Below are positions 1-8,811 of a stretch of 64,000 bases of DNA, piece by piece (the first letter of the stretch is position 1; each line of letters starts with the position of its first letter). The DNA is from Bradyrhizobium viridifuturi (GTDB lineage: Bacteria > Pseudomonadota > Alphaproteobacteria > Rhizobiales > Xanthobacteraceae). The notes below the pieces were generated by a model. The model had not been told where the DNA came from and did no database searches. It saw only the letters and a list, made by a program, of their open reading frames with translations. The stretch covers positions 1 to 64,000 of the forward strand of contig NZ_LGTB01000019.1 in the NCBI RefSeq assembly GCF_001238275.1, written 5' to 3'. Position numbers and translations under genes: made by a program.

Positions 1-52
1 AGAACGGGGCGAGGGAGCACACCGCCGTTGCGGTCAAGACACTAGGATTCCG

Positions 53-466
53 ATGACCCGTCACATCGTCGCGCGCACCAGCGAAATCCCGGCCGGCGGC
101 AACAAGGTGTTCGGCCTCGAGGGCCGCGATATCGTCGTGTTCCATGTCAATGGCGAGTTCTTCGCGCTGCTCAACCGGTGTCCGCATGAGGGTGCGCCGC
201 TGGAGAAGGCGGCCTGCGTCGCACGCTTGACTTCGCCGGAGCCCGGCATCTATCAGCGCGACCGCGTCGGCGAGATGCTGCGCTGCCCGTGGCACGGGTG
301 GGAGTTCGACATCCGCAACGGCCAGTCCTGGTTCGACCCGAAGCGGTTCAGGATCCGCTCCTATCCGGTCGCGGTCGAAAGTGGCGCGGAACTGCAGAAG
401 GGGCCTTACGTCGCCGAGACGTTCCCGGTGCACATCGAAGACAATTACGTGATCGTCGAGGTTTGA
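53..466 (+). CDS. Rieske (2Fe-2S) ferredoxin-like protein
   Basis: This 137-residue soluble protein is a single Rieske domain. The cluster ligands are visible as C43-P-H45 and C78-P-W-H81-G-W, the Cys-X-His plus Cys-X2-His pattern that binds a 2Fe-2S centre. There is no catalytic domain, signal peptide or membrane anchor, so it is probably an electron-transfer ferredoxin of the type that serves ring-hydroxylating or related oxygenases. The insert between the two motifs (residues 46-77) is longer than in the smallest Rieske ferredoxins. It lies just upstream of a GST and a flavin/iron-sulfur reductase fusion, which could supply electrons; that partnership is inference. Any partner oxygenase would lie left of the window. 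Confidence 0.88.
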   Translation: MTRHIVARTSEIPAGGNKVFGLEGRDIVVFHVNGEFFALLNRCPHEGAPLEKAACVARLTSPEPGIYQRDRVGEMLRCPWHGWEFDIRNGQSWFDPKRFRIRSYPVAVESGAELQKGPYVAETFPVHIEDNYVIVEV

Positions 467-482
467 TCGGCGCGTGCCCGCG

Positions 483-542
483 TTATTGCGATATTTGCAA
501 TAATGAAGTTCCCACGACGATAATTATAATTGCAGCTGCAAT
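483..542. promoter_or_regulatory. Two operator-like palindromes upstream of the GST gene
   Basis: Positions 483-503 hold a perfect 7-bp inverted repeat, TTATTGC-N7-GCAATAA. Positions 529-542 hold a 14-bp perfect palindrome, ATTGCAGCTGCAAT. Both contain TTGCA/TGCAA cores and sit in unusually AT-rich DNA between the Rieske and GST genes, as expected for a repressor site near a promoter. The cognate regulator is not identifiable. Confidence 0.45.
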
Positions 543-600
543 GAGCCACCTTGAGGTCGCGGTCGGGAATGGCCCCGTCCACGACATCAGGAACGGCACC

Positions 601-1218
601 ATGAAGCTCTATCACTTTGCGCTCTCCGGTCACGCACACCGCGCCCGCCTCTTCATCTCCCTGCTCGGAATTCCGCACGAGCTGGTCGAGGTCGACCTCA
701 GGTCCGCCGCGCAGAAGACGCCGGAGTTTCTGGCGCTCAATCCGTTCGGCCAGGTGCCGGTGCTCGACGATGACGGCGTCATCATTCCCGACTCCAACGC
801 GATCCTGGTTTATCTCGCGACCAAGCTCGGCCGCACCGACTGGCTGCCGCAGGATGCGAAGGGCGCTGCCGCCGTACAACGCTGGCTGTCGGTTGCCGCC
901 GGCGATCTCGCGTTCGGACCCGCCGCGGCGCGGCTCGTCACCGTGTTCGGCGCGAAGTTCAACCCGGAAGACGTGATCGCTCGCGCCCATGTCTTGCTGA
1001 AGCGGCTCGAGGCTCATCTCGCCGATCGCGACTGGCTGGTCGGCGCGCAGCCGACGATCGCCGACGTCGCACTCTACAGCTATCTGTCGAGCGCGCCGGA
1101 AGGCAATGTCGATCTCTCCGCCTATGCCCGCGTCAGCGCGCTCCTGCGCCGGATCGAGGCGCTGCCGGGCTTTGTGCCCTTCGCCAAGACCCGCGTCGGT
1201 CTGGCGGCGGCTGCGTGA
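601..1218 (+). CDS. Glutathione S-transferase family protein
   Basis: The 205-residue product has the usual GST length and layout. An N-terminal thioredoxin-like domain (about 1-78) opens MKLYHFALSGHAHR, has the cis-proline segment GQVPVLDDDG and the glutathione-contacting IPDSNAILVYL. The C-terminal helical domain (about 85-200) contains the N-capping segment TIADVALYSYL. It would be cytosolic and conjugate or isomerise electrophiles with glutathione. I start at 601 because the sequence upstream in frame runs through the palindromic regulatory region and the domain begins exactly here. It is followed 61 bases later by the PNPOx-type fusion gene on the same strand. Confidence 0.93.
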   Translation: MKLYHFALSGHAHRARLFISLLGIPHELVEVDLRSAAQKTPEFLALNPFGQVPVLDDDGVIIPDSNAILVYLATKLGRTDWLPQDAKGAAAVQRWLSVAAGDLAFGPAAARLVTVFGAKFNPEDVIARAHVLLKRLEAHLADRDWLVGAQPTIADVALYSYLSSAPEGNVDLSAYARVSALLRRIEALPGFVPFAKTRVGLAAAA

Positions 1219-1279
1219 TAGGCTGAGCGGGCGTGCTGCGGGGCGCGCCCCTCGAGGCCCGAGAAGGGAGGGCGAGGCG

Positions 1280-3355
1280 ATGAGCGACAGGCGAACCAAG
1301 AGTAAGCTCGCGGCCTGGCATGCCGGCGAGAAGGCGATCCAGCAAAGGGTCGGCGTCGCCGAGAAGATGGAGGCCGTCGGCCAGCGCGCCGTGCGCGACT
1401 TCATGCCCGACCAGCATCGCGAATTCTTTGGGCAAATTCCCTTCATCGTGGTCGGCAGCGTGGACCGCAGCGGCGACGCGTGGGCCTCGTTGCTGGCCGG
1501 CCGACCCGGCTTCATCGCCTCACCGACATCGCGCAGCCTCGAGATCTCCGCACGGCCTGACCCAAGCGATCCCGTCAGCGACGGCATGCGCGAGGACGAC
1601 GCCATCGCATTGCTCGGCATCGAGCTGCACACGCGGCGCCGCAACCGCGCCAACGGGCTGCTCCGCGCATCGTCCGGCAACGCGCTGAGCTTCGAACTCG
1701 ATCAGAGTTTTGGCAATTGCCCGCAATATATCCAGCTCCGCGACTTCGCCTTCGTGCGCGAACCGGATCAGCCGTTCACCGGAGAGATCGAGACGAGCAC
1801 GACGCTCGACCAGGCTGGGCGCGACATGATCGCGGCGGCGGACACGTTCTTCGTGGCGTCCTACGCCGAGCGCGAGGACCGCCGCCAGGTCGACGTCTCG
1901 CATCGCGGCGGCAAGGCAGGCTTCGTTCGCGTCGCCGCCGACGGCACGCTGACCATTCCGGATTTCGCAGGCAACCTGTTCTTCAACACGCTCGGCAACA
2001 TCCTCGTCAACGGCAAGGCCGGACTGGCCTTCGTCGATTTCGAAACCGGCGACATGCTGCAACTGACCGGCGATGCCGAAGTGATCCTGGACTCGCCCGA
2101 GATCGCGGCGTTCCAGGGTGCCGAACGGCTCTGGAGTTTTCGTGCCCGCCGCATGGTGCGCAGGCGCGGCGCGTTGCCGCTGCGCTGGGCGTTCCGGGCC
2201 GACGGCTGGTCGCCCAATGCATTGATGACCGGCGACTGGACGCAGACCGCCGACCGCATCCGCGCAACCGAGCTTGCGACGCAGTGGCGTCCGTTTAAGG
2301 TCACCAAAATCGTCGATGAGAGCCGCTCGATCCGCTCGTTTCATCTGCAGCCGGATGATGGCGCCGGGCGGCTGCCGCACCAGGCCGGACAGCATTTGCC
2401 GATCCGCATCGCGCTCCCCGGCGCCGACAAGCCGATCGTCCGCACCTATACATTGTCGGTCGCGCCGTCGGACGGCATGTATCGCATCAGCGTGAAGCGT
2501 GATGGCGCGGTGTCGCAGCATCTGCACGACAACATCCGTGTCGGCGACATCATCGAGGCGCGCGCGCCGGCGGGCGGCTTCACGATCGATGCGCGCGAGA
2601 AGCGGCCGGCGGTGCTGCTCGCCGGCGGCGTCGGGATCACGCCGCTGCTCGCGATGCTGCGCCACGTGGTCTATGAGGGGCTGCGGACCCGCGGCATCCG
2701 GCCGACCTTCCTGTTCCAGGCCGCCCGTGCCAAGCAAGAGCGTGCGTTCGGCGACGAGTTGCAGCAATTGGCTGTGGCCGCCGGCGGCGCTGTCCGGATC
2801 GTCCGCGTGCTGAGTGACGTCGATGGCGCCGAGCAGGGCACCGACTATGACACCGCGGGGCGGATCGACATGGCGCTGCTGTCGCGCGTGCTGCCGTTCA
2901 ACGACTATGATTTCTATCTGTGCGGCCCGCCGCAGTTCACCCAATCGCTCTATGACGCCTTGCGCGGCTACAACATTGCCGACAGCAGGATTCACGCCGA
3001 AGCCTTCGGCCCTTCATCGCTGCTGCGGAAGCCGGACGTCATCACCGCGCCGCCGCCGCGCCGGCCGCCTGCGACCGCGCCGGTCCCGGTCGCCTTCACG
3101 GCATCGATGAAGGAAGCGCGCTGGACGCCGGAGTCGGGCACGCTGCTTGACCTTGCGGAAGCGCGCGGCCTCAGTCCTGTGTTCAGTTGCCGGGAAGGCA
3201 ATTGCGGAACGTGCCGAACGAAATTGCAGGCGGGTGCCGTGACCTATCTGAAGCAGCCGACCGCCGAGGTGGCCGATGACGAAGTGCTGATCTGCTGCGC
3301 CGTGCCGGCAAAGCCGGAGGCGGACGGCGAAGACCTGATCCAGCTCGATCTCTGA
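1280..3355 (+). CDS. PNPOx-like / FAD-NAD(P) reductase / 2Fe-2S ferredoxin fusion protein
   Basis: This 691-residue soluble protein has three modules. Residues 1 to about 320 resemble the pyridoxamine-phosphate-oxidase-like FMN split barrel. About 335-580 is a ferredoxin-NADP reductase module, with the flavin segment RTYTLS, the pyridine-nucleotide segment GGVGITPLLAML and the terminal YLCGPPQF. About 600-691 is a plant-type 2Fe-2S ferredoxin with C637-X4-C642-X2-C645 and a final Cys near 673. Such fusions are predicted self-sufficient oxidoreductases; the substrate is unknown. The start at 1280 follows a GGGAGG ribosome site; a longer frame back to 1106 overlaps the GST gene and is rejected. 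The Rieske protein upstream could be an electron acceptor. Confidence 0.88.
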   Translation: MSDRRTKSKLAAWHAGEKAIQQRVGVAEKMEAVGQRAVRDFMPDQHREFFGQIPFIVVGSVDRSGDAWASLLAGRPGFIASPTSRSLEISARPDPSDPVSDGMREDDAIALLGIELHTRRRNRANGLLRASSGNALSFELDQSFGNCPQYIQLRDFAFVREPDQPFTGEIETSTTLDQAGRDMIAAADTFFVASYAEREDRRQVDVSHRGGKAGFVRVAADGTLTIPDFAGNLFFNTLGNILVNGKAGLAFVDFETGDMLQLTGDAEVILDSPEIAAFQGAERLWSFRARRMVRRRGALPLRWAFRADGWSPNALMTGDWTQTADRIRATELATQWRPFKVTKIVDESRSIRSFHLQPDDGAGRLPHQAGQHLPIRIALPGADKPIVRTYTLSVAPSDGMYRISVKRDGAVSQHLHDNIRVGDIIEARAPAGGFTIDAREKRPAVLLAGGVGITPLLAMLRHVVYEGLRTRGIRPTFLFQAARAKQERAFGDELQQLAVAAGGAVRIVRVLSDVDGAEQGTDYDTAGRIDMALLSRVLPFNDYDFYLCGPPQFTQSLYDALRGYNIADSRIHAEAFGPSSLLRKPDVITAPPPRRPPATAPVPVAFTASMKEARWTPESGTLLDLAEARGLSPVFSCREGNCGTCRTKLQAGAVTYLKQPTAEVADDEVLICCAVPAKPEADGEDLIQLDL

Positions 3356-3374
3356 GCTGGTGCGGCGCGTCTGC

Positions 3375-3731
3375 TCAGCCCATGCTGCCGGGCATGAAGC
3401 AGCGCGGCCTAGGATGACCGTTCAGGTAATACGGCCAGACCACGGTATGGCCGGCGCGATTGGGGCCGCTGACGACCGCCTCATCGGGAACGTCGACCCA
3501 TTCGCCCTCGAGGCGTACCCGGTAGTGGCCGTCCTTGGTTTCCCAGTCGGCGTCGTCGACACGCGTTGCGTCGCTGCCGTCGCAGCAGGGTCCTTTGCCG
3601 CTGTGCAGGCTCTCATACCAGCCGTTGAGTTCGGGATGGTCGTGATCGTGGGCCCGGGCCGGACCGATCGCCGGCATCGATAGCAGGGCGATGAGTACGG
3701 TAAGCGTGATACGCCAAGACGATGTGTTCAT
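3375..3731 (-). CDS. Small exported hypothetical protein
   Basis: The 118-residue product begins with a clear signal peptide: positively charged start, hydrophobic core LTVLIALLSMPAIG, and a probable cut after ARA. The mature part starts with a His/Asp-rich stretch (HDHDHPE), then carries GKGPCCDGSDATRVDD, so two adjacent cysteines and many acidic residues could bind metal or form disulfides. It is probably periplasmic. I do not recognise a named family. It is convergent with the reductase fusion, whose stop is 19 bases away. Confidence 0.75.
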   Translation of the reverse strand: MNTSSWRITLTVLIALLSMPAIGPARAHDHDHPELNGWYESLHSGKGPCCDGSDATRVDDADWETKDGHYRVRLEGEWVDVPDEAVVSGPNRAGHTVVWPYYLNGHPRPRCFMPGSMG

Positions 3732-3862
3732 CTGGTTCCCAGTTCCGGAAGCCCATGTCAGCCAATCCGGAAATGGTCACGAAGTTCAGTTCATCAATAG
3801 ATGATGATAATCATATAAATCACATTCATGAGAGGCACAGCGCAACGCCAGTGCCGGCGAGC

Positions 3863-4438
3863 TCAGGCCAGCAGGCTCATCACCTGGTCGATCACGGCCA
3901 TCACCTGCTTCGAATCCGGTGTCTGGTGCGCGAGCGCCATCAGCCCGGCATGCACCACCATCACCGTGTGCGCGGTGACGTCGGGATCGAAGCCCTTCCT
4001 GAACTGGTCGCGGTCGGCACGCAGCCGGCTGCGCAACAGCTCCTCGAGCCGCCGGTTGTAGCGCTCGATGCTCTTGCGGAGCGCGGCCTGATCGAGCGAG
4101 CCGTCGGTCGCCGAATTGATCGACAGGCAGCCGCGCTGTCCCTTCTCGCCCGAGCAGTACGGGATGAAGCCGGTCAGCCACTGCCTGATCGCCTCGCGGG
4201 CCGGCCCCGGCTGCGCCAGCACGCGCTCGGCCCAGCCGAGGATGCCGTCGTGATAGCGGTCCAGCACGCGCAGGAACAGCGCGTGCTTGTCGCCGAACGC
4301 CGCGTAAAGGCTCGGCTTCGCGATCCCGCTCGCCGCGGTGATCTCGTCGAGCGAGGTCGCCTGAAAGCCCTTCTGCCAGAACACCTGGCGGGCGATTTCC
4401 AGGACGTCGTCCGGATCGAAGCTGCGCGGCCTTGCCAT
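3863..4438 (-). CDS. TetR/AcrR family transcriptional regulator
   Basis: The 191-residue protein has an N-terminal TetR helix-turn-helix (about 8-55: arqvFWqkGFqaTSLdeItaASGIAkpSLYaaFGdK) and a helical ligand-binding domain behind it. It resembles the AcrR/YcdC group that represses divergently transcribed oxidoreductases. It is divergent from the enoyl-reductase-like gene at 4564, and a 26-bp dyad (4520-4545) lies between them, so it probably represses that gene and itself. The effector is unknown. Confidence 0.9.
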   Translation of the reverse strand: MARPRSFDPDDVLEIARQVFWQKGFQATSLDEITAASGIAKPSLYAAFGDKHALFLRVLDRYHDGILGWAERVLAQPGPAREAIRQWLTGFIPYCSGEKGQRGCLSINSATDGSLDQAALRKSIERYNRRLEELLRSRLRADRDQFRKGFDPDVTAHTVMVVHAGLMALAHQTPDSKQVMAVIDQVMSLLA

Positions 4439-4519
4439 GGTGCTGTTTTATGTACTCCCGCGTCAGATGTGAAGCCTTCACGTTGCAAGGAAGGCAATTC
4501 CAGCCATTGACGTCACGCT

Positions 4520-4545
4520 TATTCTATACCTATAAGTACAGAATA
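4520..4545. promoter_or_regulatory. TetR operator candidate
   Basis: TATTCTATAC-N6-GTACAGAATA is an inverted repeat matching in 9 of 10 arm positions. It lies in an AT-rich patch 19 bases before the ATG at 4564 and 82 bases before the divergent TetR start at 4438. Size and symmetry fit a TetR dimer site overlapping the promoter of the oxidoreductase. Confidence 0.6.
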
Positions 4546-4563
4546 AAATCGGGAGATGATGCC

Positions 4564-5550
4564 ATGAAGGCGGTTCAGGTGGTTGCGTTCGGACGTCCGG
4601 CAGAAGTGGTGAAGCTCAACGAGGTGCCTGATGTCGGCAGCCCCGGGCCGGACGAGGTGGTGGTCGCGGTCGAGGCCGCGCCGATCAACAACTCGGACTT
4701 CATGATCATGGCCGGACGCTACGGCTATCTGCCGACGCCGCCGGCGACGCTCGGGATCGAGGGCGTCGGGCGCGTCATCGCCGCGGGGGCGCAGGTCAAG
4801 AACCTCAGGGAAGGTGACCGCACGCTGATCCCGTTCACGATCCCGACCTGGACCGAACGGCTCAAGTTCACGCCGTCCTGGCAGCGCCCGCTGCCCGAAG
4901 CTGCCGATATCCGGCAGCTATCCATGATCGCGGTCAATCCGGCGACCGCCTATCTGTTGCTGACCGATTTCGTCAAGATCCCGCGCGGCGGCTGGGTGAT
5001 CCAGAACGGCGCCAATTCGGCGACGGCGCGCGCGGTGATCGGCATCGCCAGGTCGCTTGGGCTGAAGACAGTCAACATTGTCCGCCGCGAGGAGGTCGTG
5101 GATGAGGTCAAGGCGGTCGGCGGCGATATCGTGCTAGTCGACGGGCCGGACCTTGCCAAACGCGTCGCCAGGGAGACCGGCAAGGCGCCGATCCAGTTGG
5201 CGCTCGACGTCGTCGGCGGCGCGTCCGCCTTGAACCTGATGAACTGCTTGGCGCCGAAGGGCATGCTGGTCATCTACAGCGCGATGAGCGGACAGCCGTT
5301 CTCCGGCTCGGCTCTCAGCGTGATCTTCAACGAGGTGTCGGTGCGCGGCTTCTGGCTCGCCCATTGGAGCAAGACCGCAACCGACGAGGCGCTGGCCACG
5401 ATGTACGACCACCTCGTGCCGATGGTCGCCTCAGGGGCGATCAGCGCGCCGGTGGTCGGGTCTTATCGCCTGGAGGATTTTTCGCAGGCGATCGCGCAGG
5501 CGTCGGCGTTCAAGGGCAAGGTCATCTTCACGCCGAACCAGGCTGCGTAG
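4564..5550 (+). CDS. Zinc-independent quinone oxidoreductase / 2-enoyl thioester reductase-like protein
   Basis: The 328-residue product is a medium-chain dehydrogenase/reductase. The N-terminal GroES-like domain (about 1-125) has the INNSDFMIMAGRYG loop seen in mitochondrial enoyl reductase (MECR/Etr1) relatives. It lacks the catalytic zinc cysteine and the structural zinc cysteines of alcohol dehydrogenases. The Rossmann domain follows, with QNGANSATARAVIGIA as nucleotide-binding loop. It probably reduces an enone or 2-enoyl thioester with NADPH; the natural substrate is not visible. GGGAG lies 8 bases before the ATG at 4564, a strong ribosome site. Control by the divergent TetR is likely. 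Confidence 0.87.
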   Translation: MKAVQVVAFGRPAEVVKLNEVPDVGSPGPDEVVVAVEAAPINNSDFMIMAGRYGYLPTPPATLGIEGVGRVIAAGAQVKNLREGDRTLIPFTIPTWTERLKFTPSWQRPLPEAADIRQLSMIAVNPATAYLLLTDFVKIPRGGWVIQNGANSATARAVIGIARSLGLKTVNIVRREEVVDEVKAVGGDIVLVDGPDLAKRVARETGKAPIQLALDVVGGASALNLMNCLAPKGMLVIYSAMSGQPFSGSALSVIFNEVSVRGFWLAHWSKTATDEALATMYDHLVPMVASGAISAPVVGSYRLEDFSQAIAQASAFKGKVIFTPNQAA

Positions 5551-5610
5551 CCGGACAGTCGGTGGCGTAACACGGCGATGCCGTGTCCGCCACCGGATCG
5601 CAGCAGGCAG

Positions 5611-7610
5611 CTAGACGATGGTCGTGAGCGCGAAAGCGTGCCACGAACTCCAGTCAATTCCGTCGAACGCGCGTACGTACATCAAGTCGGTGCCGGTGGC
5701 GGCGCGCCCCGCATCCAGACATCGCCGAGGTCGGCGGCGCCGACGTCGATGACGGTGGCGGCCGGCCAGTGCGAATTCGCCGACGTCCAGAAATAGCCGC
5801 TGTTCGCGGCCGTGGTGCCATCCCAAAACTGATATTCCGTTGCAGGATTTCCGTCGGCGTCGGAATAGGACACCAGGTTGCTGATCTGGCTCCACTCGTT
5901 GACGTGCAAGGTCTGATCGTTGACCGTGGCGACAGGCGCGTGGTTTGGCAGCGACGTCAGGCTAAAGCTGTCCCAGGCGCTCCAGCTGGTTCCGTCGAAC
6001 GCGCGAACGTACATGGCCTCCGAACCGCCTGCGGTGCCGCCTCGCACCCAAACGTCAGCCAGATCGGACGCCGACACCTCGATCGGCGTGCTCGCCGCCC
6101 AGTGTGAATTCGTTGATGTCCAGAAGTAGCCGCTGTTCGCGTCCGTGCCGCCGTCCCAGAACTGGTACTTGGTGATCGGATCGCCATCGACGTCGGATGC
6201 CGACGTCCAGTTGACGAGCTGCGCCCATTGCGCGGCGTTCAGCGTATGATCGTTGATCGCAACCGTTGGCGCCGTGTTCGTGGAGGTCAGGGTAAAGCTG
6301 TCCCAACTGCTCCAGGCGGTGCCGTCGAAGGCCCGCACATACATGGTCTCGGCGCCGGTCGCCGAGCCACCTTGAATCCAGAGGCTGTCCAGGTCGGACG
6401 CCGAGACGTCGATGGGGGTGCTGGCCGCCCAATGCGCATTGGTGGGGGTCCAGAAGTAGGCGCTGGTCGCGGCCGTGCCGCCGTCCCAGAACTGATACTT
6501 GGTGATCGTATCGCCCTCGGCATCGCTGGTGCCAAGCCAGCCTTCCGGCTTGACCCATGTATTGACGTGAACCGACTGGTCGTTGATGGTCGCGACCGGC
6601 GGCGTGTTGACGGTCGACGTCACCGCGAAACTGTCCCAATTGCCCCACGAGGTGCCGTCGAACGCCCTGACCCACATCGTCTCGGAACCGGTCGCCGAGC
6701 CGCCCTGGATCCAGACATTGGCGAGATCGGCGGCCGAAACGTCGATCGTCGTGTTTGCATCCCAGTGCGAATTGGTCGGCGTCCAGAAATACGCGCTGGT
6801 CGCGGCGGTGCCGCTGTCCCAGAACTGGTAATTCGTGATCGTGTCATTGTCGGCATCCGACGTCGTCAACCAGTTGCTGACGGTGACCCACTGGCCCATG
6901 TGCACCGAATGATCGCCGATCGTCGCGACAGGCGCCGAGTTCGTCGTCGTCAGTCCGAAAGAATCCCAGGAACCCCAGTCCGATCCGTCGAATGCCCTGA
7001 CCCACATCGTCTCGGTGCCGGTCGTCGAGCCGCCCTGGATCCAGAGGTTGGTCAGGTCGGCGGCCGAAACCTCGATCGTCGTGTTGGCAGCCCAATGCGA
7101 ATTGGTGGGAGTCCAGAAATAGGCGCTGGTCGCAGACGTGCCGCTGTCCCAGAACTGGTACTTGGTCGCGGGATCTCCGTTGGCATCGGAGTAGCTCAGC
7201 CAATTCTCGACCTTCGCCCATGTATTGACGTGCAGCGACTGGTCATTGATCGCAGCGACTGGAGGCGTGTTTGGCGTCGTCGTGAGGGTGAACGACGTCC
7301 ATGTGCTCCAATCGGTCCCGTCGAAGGCGCGTACCCACATTGTCTCCGAGCCGCTGACCGAACCGGAGCTCAGCCACACGTCGGAGAGGTCGGACGCTGC
7401 AACGTCGATGATGGTGTTGGCGGCCCAATGGGTGTTGCTGGGCGTCCAGAAATAACCGCTGGTCGCGGACGTGCCGCTGTCGAAGAACTGGAAGCTTTGC
7501 GCGGGATTGCCGTCGGCGTCGGAATAAGTCAGCCAGGGCTGGATTTTTTGCCAGTGATTGGACAACAGGCTGTGGTTACCAATCGAGACGACCGGTGGGG
7601 TATTGGCCAT
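5611..7610 (-). pseudogene. Six-repeat surface/secreted-type protein, frameshifted in the last repeat
   Basis: The frame from 7610 encodes 642 residues made almost entirely of tandem repeats of about 107 residues. Recurring segments are SDADGDP, YQFWDSGT, SGYFWTP, HWAAN, ADLxxVW, GGSATGSE and MWVRAFDGTxWSxW. The sixth repeat breaks near 5700, where the frame ends at 5682. A second frame continues TGTDLMYVRAFDG and ends LTTIV at 5611. Adding one G restores the consensus RGGAATGT and gives 666 residues with six complete units. The start is MANTPPV, with no signal peptide and no visible RTX or anchor motif. Similar repeats occur in large alphaproteobacterial type I-secreted proteins (from memory); function here is unknown. 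Confidence 0.72.
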
Positions 7611-7956
7611 GGTTTGCTTCCTCGTGGCGCGCCGGTCGAAGCCGGCAAATTTCCAAGGTGCAAGGCAATCAGCTTCGCCTTCGCGAAGCGGGCTGGTGCT
7701 GCTCCCGCGTCATTGGGCGAGAGCGGCGCATTGAAAAAAAACGGCAATATCAAAATCAGGATCGCAGAATTCGGACGCGTCATCTATGACGGGCGTCACG
7801 CTCGCTCGCGACGCGGGCTGCGGCAAAACGTCCTAGGCCTCTCTTTGGAACCGGATCACATTGGCAACCGGTCATCGACCGCGCGCGGATCGATTGCGAT
7901 GCGCCACCTTGCCCGCTCGATGGGAACGATGTCCGGAGCGGGCAAAGGCTCGAGGC
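7611..7956. other. Gene-free stretch upstream of the repeat protein
   Basis: These 346 bases separate the repeat-protein start (7610) from the end of the COG4705-like gene (7957). They probably hold the repeat-protein promoter. I see an A8 run near 7735 but no hairpin beside it, and no ORF with coding character. Confidence 0.4.
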
Positions 7957-8724
7957 TCACGCGTGCTTGCCGGCGCGCTGCGGCAGCATGAAGACCAGGG
8001 CCGCGATCGCAACGGCGAGAGCAACCGATGCCGTGTAGCGGCTGAGCGCGAGGCCGCCGTGATCCAGCGGCTTGTCGAGGAAATCGCCGACGGTGGCACC
8101 GAGCGGCCTGGTCAGGACGAACGCGATCCAGAACAGCACCGTGTGCGAGACCCGGGTCCACAGATAGGCGGCGGCAACGACGGCGATGCCGGCGGCGAAC
8201 ACGATGGCGCCGCCGCCATAGCCGAGGCCGGTGGAGTCGGCCATCCAGTCGCCGAGTGCGGTGCCGAGCGTCTGCGAGAACAGGATCGTGATCCAGTAGA
8301 AGGTTTCGGCCGCCTTGTTGTCGATCGAGGCGATCGAGACCGTTCCCATGGTGCGATACCACGCAGCGAGCGATGCAACGAGCAGACCGGCGAGCAGCGA
8401 CGAGCCGCCGAGATATCCGATCCCGAGCGAACGGTCGACGAAATCGGCGAAGGTCGTGCCGACGGTCGTGGTCGCGATGATCACCGTCCAGTAGAGCAGC
8501 GGGTGAAAGCGCCTTGCGGCCATCTGCGCGGCGACGGCAATTGCGAAGATGACCGCAAAGATCGCGGTGCCGACGAGATAGCCGAGATTCATCGACATCG
8601 TGACGGCATCGCCGCCGGTCTCGCCGAGCGTCGTGGCGAGAATCTTGATGATCCAGAAGCCGAGCGTGACGGCGGGAACCTTGCCCGTGCGATCGTCAGT
8701 GGCGTTGTCGAGCAGCATATCCAT
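7957..8724 (-). CDS. COG4705-type integral membrane protein
   Basis: The 255-residue protein is almost wholly hydrophobic, with about seven or eight predicted membrane helices. It shows an internal duplication: the motif pattern FWIIKILATTLGETGGD recurs as YWTVIIATTTVGTTFAD, YWITILFSQTLGTALGD and FWIAFVLTRPLGATVGD. Repeated T/LG-T-x2-(A/G)D at helix ends places several acidic residues in the membrane, suggesting transport of a cation or other solute, but the function is uncharacterised. GGAGTG lies 8 bases before the ATG. A paralogue is encoded at 9263-10048, and both are probably in one unit divergent from a two-component system. Confidence 0.8.
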   Translation of the reverse strand: MDMLLDNATDDRTGKVPAVTLGFWIIKILATTLGETGGDAVTMSMNLGYLVGTAIFAVIFAIAVAAQMAARRFHPLLYWTVIIATTTVGTTFADFVDRSLGIGYLGGSSLLAGLLVASLAAWYRTMGTVSIASIDNKAAETFYWITILFSQTLGTALGDWMADSTGLGYGGGAIVFAAGIAVVAAAYLWTRVSHTVLFWIAFVLTRPLGATVGDFLDKPLDHGGLALSRYTASVALAVAIAALVFMLPQRAGKHA

Positions 8725-8811
8725 GGGGTGGTCACTCCAAGATTCGTCACTTCAAGAGACATCGCCGACGGTCGGTACCGCCGGCGGGTGGTCAAATGAT
8801 GGACGACGGGA

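Noticed and set aside
1106..1279. Upstream extension of the PNPOx-type fusion
   Set aside because: It overlaps the end of the GST gene and is low-complexity; the start at 1280 has a good ribosome site.
5682..7610. CRISPR-like or DNA-level tandem repeat
   Set aside because: The regular ~320-base period is explained by protein repeats; the DNA copies are diverged and there are no spacers.
6228..7991. A 587-codon open frame on the plus strand across the repeat-protein gene
   Set aside because: It is antisense to the tandem repeats. The repeats on the minus strand have clear conserved protein motifs; the plus frame is Arg/Gly-rich shadow sequence.
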